From positions 1 through 64,000 of the forward strand of contig NZ_JAAEEB010000007.1 of NCBI RefSeq assembly GCF_013346935.1: 64,000 nucleotides of DNA, in the 5' to 3' direction. Both the position numbers and the translations under genes were made by a program. Origin of the DNA: Lactobacillus melliventris (lineage in GTDB: Bacteria; Bacillota; Bacilli; Lactobacillales; Lactobacillaceae). Positions 62,686-64,000 of this stretch are shown in pieces. The notes below the pieces were generated by a model. The model was given only the letters and a program-made list of their open reading frames with translations, was not told where the DNA came from and searched no databases. How positions within the stretch are numbered: position 1 is the stretch's first letter; each line of letters begins with the position of its first letter.

Positions 62686-63981
62686 CTATTCAACAAACAT
62701 ATTTTGTAAAAGACACTTTTTAACTTGTTGAAAATTTTGTAATTTTTTATTTTCTAGATAAATTAGATGATCAACTTTAGCTAGAATATTACCTATTCTT
62801 TTCTGTTCATATATACTATTAGAAATAGAAATAAATAGATATGATAAATTCTTTTGGCTAATTCCCTGAGCTGTACCACCAGTAGATAAACTCATTAACT
62901 TGTTTTTAGCTGAAACTGTATTTAATCTATATAAAAGAAAACGACTATTTATATTTTTTTCATCAACCCTAAAGGCAATAGTTCTTTGACTAAGAATATA
63001 TTTTTCATTATCGTTAATAATAGCAATATTGCCCATAGGTGCCTCGGTAGTAAAAAGTATATCCCCTTTTTCTAGTTCTGTTTTACCCATCCATTTCTTA
63101 TATAGATCATAGTTACCAAAATGAACATCAATATTTTTATCTATAAAACCATTTTTTACATTAATAGCTGATAAAGCCCGATATTTACCATTATTAGACC
63201 AACTTAAGCCGAGCTTTTTTGGGGTTTTTCCCCTAAAGTCAATAATTTTCGTTAAACAATTTACAAATTTTCTATCTGTCCAGTCATCTTCAAACCCCTT
63301 AAATCGTAATTCAGGTATTTTAGCATCATGCTTAGGAAATAGTTTCTGCAACAAAGCCTTTTTTAATAGCTCCAACTTGTCAATCTTTTGCTGCTGCAAA
63401 TCAAGTAGCTTATCTAATTTAGCAAAAAAGTTACCGATTTTTTGTTGTTCTTTAATACTTGAGGCCTTAACGATATAATTCCATAAGTCTTTAATTTCAA
63501 TATTAGCTTGATTAGCATTTCCACGTTCTATTTTAGAAATATAATTTATGTATTTAGGTTGTTCTAGTTGAGAATAAATAAAAAAACTATCAAAACCACT
63601 TAAAGCAGTCAACTTAACTAAGTTTTGGTTTAATAAATAGTTCTTACTCATATCAATGTAAATCGCTCTACCTACTGATGAACTCTTTAACTTTGTTTTT
63701 GATCCTACAGTAGTAATGATTATATCTTTTTGATGAATTATATATTTTTTAAATTTAGTAGCCATAGTTTCAGAAATATACGTTGAGCTTCCATTTTCGT
63801 TTTTTATTTTTTTATTAGTCAAATCGGTTACTTTAATAATTCTTATTCCGTCTTCTGTATATAACTTTGATTCAAATGCGAAACCTTTAACATATTTTGT
63901 TATCTTTCCAAGTTTCTTATCTTTCCATTCATCCTCAAAACCACTAAATCTCATATTTGGCACTGAATTATGTTTTTTCAT
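62686..63981 (-). CDS. hsdS: Type I restriction-modification specificity subunit
   Basis: The 431-residue DNA-reading subunit has two target-recognition domains (about 1-170 and 215-390) that begin with repeated starts (MRFSGFEDEWKDKKLGKI and LRFKGFEDDWTDRKF). Each is followed by a conserved helical spacer: KEQQKIGNFFAKLDKLLDLQ and YEQKRIGNILAKVDHLIYLE. It recognises a bipartite site. Its ATG overlaps the stop of an upstream frame (ATGA), so translation is coupled to that neighbour. Confidence 0.95.
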   Translation of the reverse strand: MKKHNSVPNMRFSGFEDEWKDKKLGKITKYVKGFAFESKLYTEDGIRIIKVTDLTNKKIKNENGSSTYISETMATKFKKYIIHQKDIIITTVGSKTKLKSSSVGRAIYIDMSKNYLLNQNLVKLTALSGFDSFFIYSQLEQPKYINYISKIERGNANQANIEIKDLWNYIVKASSIKEQQKIGNFFAKLDKLLDLQQQKIDKLELLKKALLQKLFPKHDAKIPELRFKGFEDDWTDRKFVNCLTKIIDFRGKTPKKLGLSWSNNGKYRALSAINVKNGFIDKNIDVHFGNYDLYKKWMGKTELEKGDILFTTEAPMGNIAIINDNEKYILSQRTIAFRVDEKNINSRFLLYRLNTVSAKNKLMSLSTGGTAQGISQKNLSYLFISISNSIYEQKRIGNILAKVDHLIYLENKKLQNFQQVKKCLLQNMFVE

Positions 63982-64000
63982 TTTTCAACAAACCTTACTA
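63978..64000 (-). CDS. 3' end of an upstream gene (probably hsdM or a second hsdS), partial
   Basis: On the minus strand a frame enters from beyond the window and reads VRFVEK followed by TGA (63980-63978), overlapping the hsdS ATG as ATGA. Type I loci usually place hsdM or another hsdS here. The piece is too short to tell them apart. Confidence 0.5.

Noticed and set aside
1-64000. CRISPR array, prophage or rRNA operon
   Set aside because: No regularly spaced repeats, no phage structural genes and no rRNA sequence were seen while reading the window.

Overview
The window looks like a chromosome segment from a low-GC lactic acid bacterium of the genus Lactobacillus in the strict sense (acidophilus/delbrueckii-type group). 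The case rests on AT-rich DNA, GGAGG ribosome-binding sites with some TTG starts, a mevalonate gene set (thiolase, mvaA, mvaS), a clpE - DUF1827 pair, a relQ - nadK - rluA operon, an spx - mecA - coiA - spxH cluster, and regulation by CcpA (cre), HrcA (CIRCE), a T-box and a BglG-type antiterminator. The species cannot be fixed from sequence reading alone.

Layout. 1-126 is the tail of an IS3/IS150-type insertion sequence. 165-10.7 kb is a mostly minus-strand housekeeping block: pgsA, a RodZ-like protein, the YmfI-like reductase, ftsK, a DUF1149 protein, trmL, an AI-2E family transporter, a lone sorbitol-type EIIA and a P-type ATPase. 10.9-20.6 kb holds a lactonase, the relQ-nadK-rluA stress operon, yjbK, spxH, coiA, mecA, spx, and the general PTS genes ptsHI. 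20.7-39.5 kb holds clpE under a CIRCE operator, prfC, a CorC-like protein, recX, an RlmD-type rRNA methyltransferase without Fe-S cysteines, an alpha/beta hydrolase, the mevalonate genes, galU, map, a flavodoxin, gtrA and wecB.

39.7-49.3 kb is a sugar-use region. A CcpA-controlled promoter drives a BglG-type antiterminator gene broken by one frameshift at a T7 run. Next comes a RAT/terminator switch and then a malX-malY-EIIA operon. The uxuA-uxuB hexuronate operon lies opposite a GntR regulator, followed by tRNA-Arg(CCT). 49.3-55.6 kb contains an operon for a lysozyme-like protein, a DEAD helicase and a PTS EIIC; a D-lactate dehydrogenase-type enzyme; a truncated flavin-oxidase-like remnant; and an amidohydrolase behind a T-box riboswitch.

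55.6-64 kb is accessory. A long non-coding stretch is followed by a doubly broken ProXp/YbaK deacylase, a broken RelE/YafQ-type toxin with an intact RelB/DinJ antitoxin, and a defence cluster: an Mrr-type restriction enzyme, an Abi-C protein, and hsdR and hsdS of a type I restriction-modification system. The methylase subunit is not in the window. Several genes show single-base lesions (the BglG-type gene, ProXp, the toxin). These may be true decay, phase variation or sequencing error, and reads would decide.
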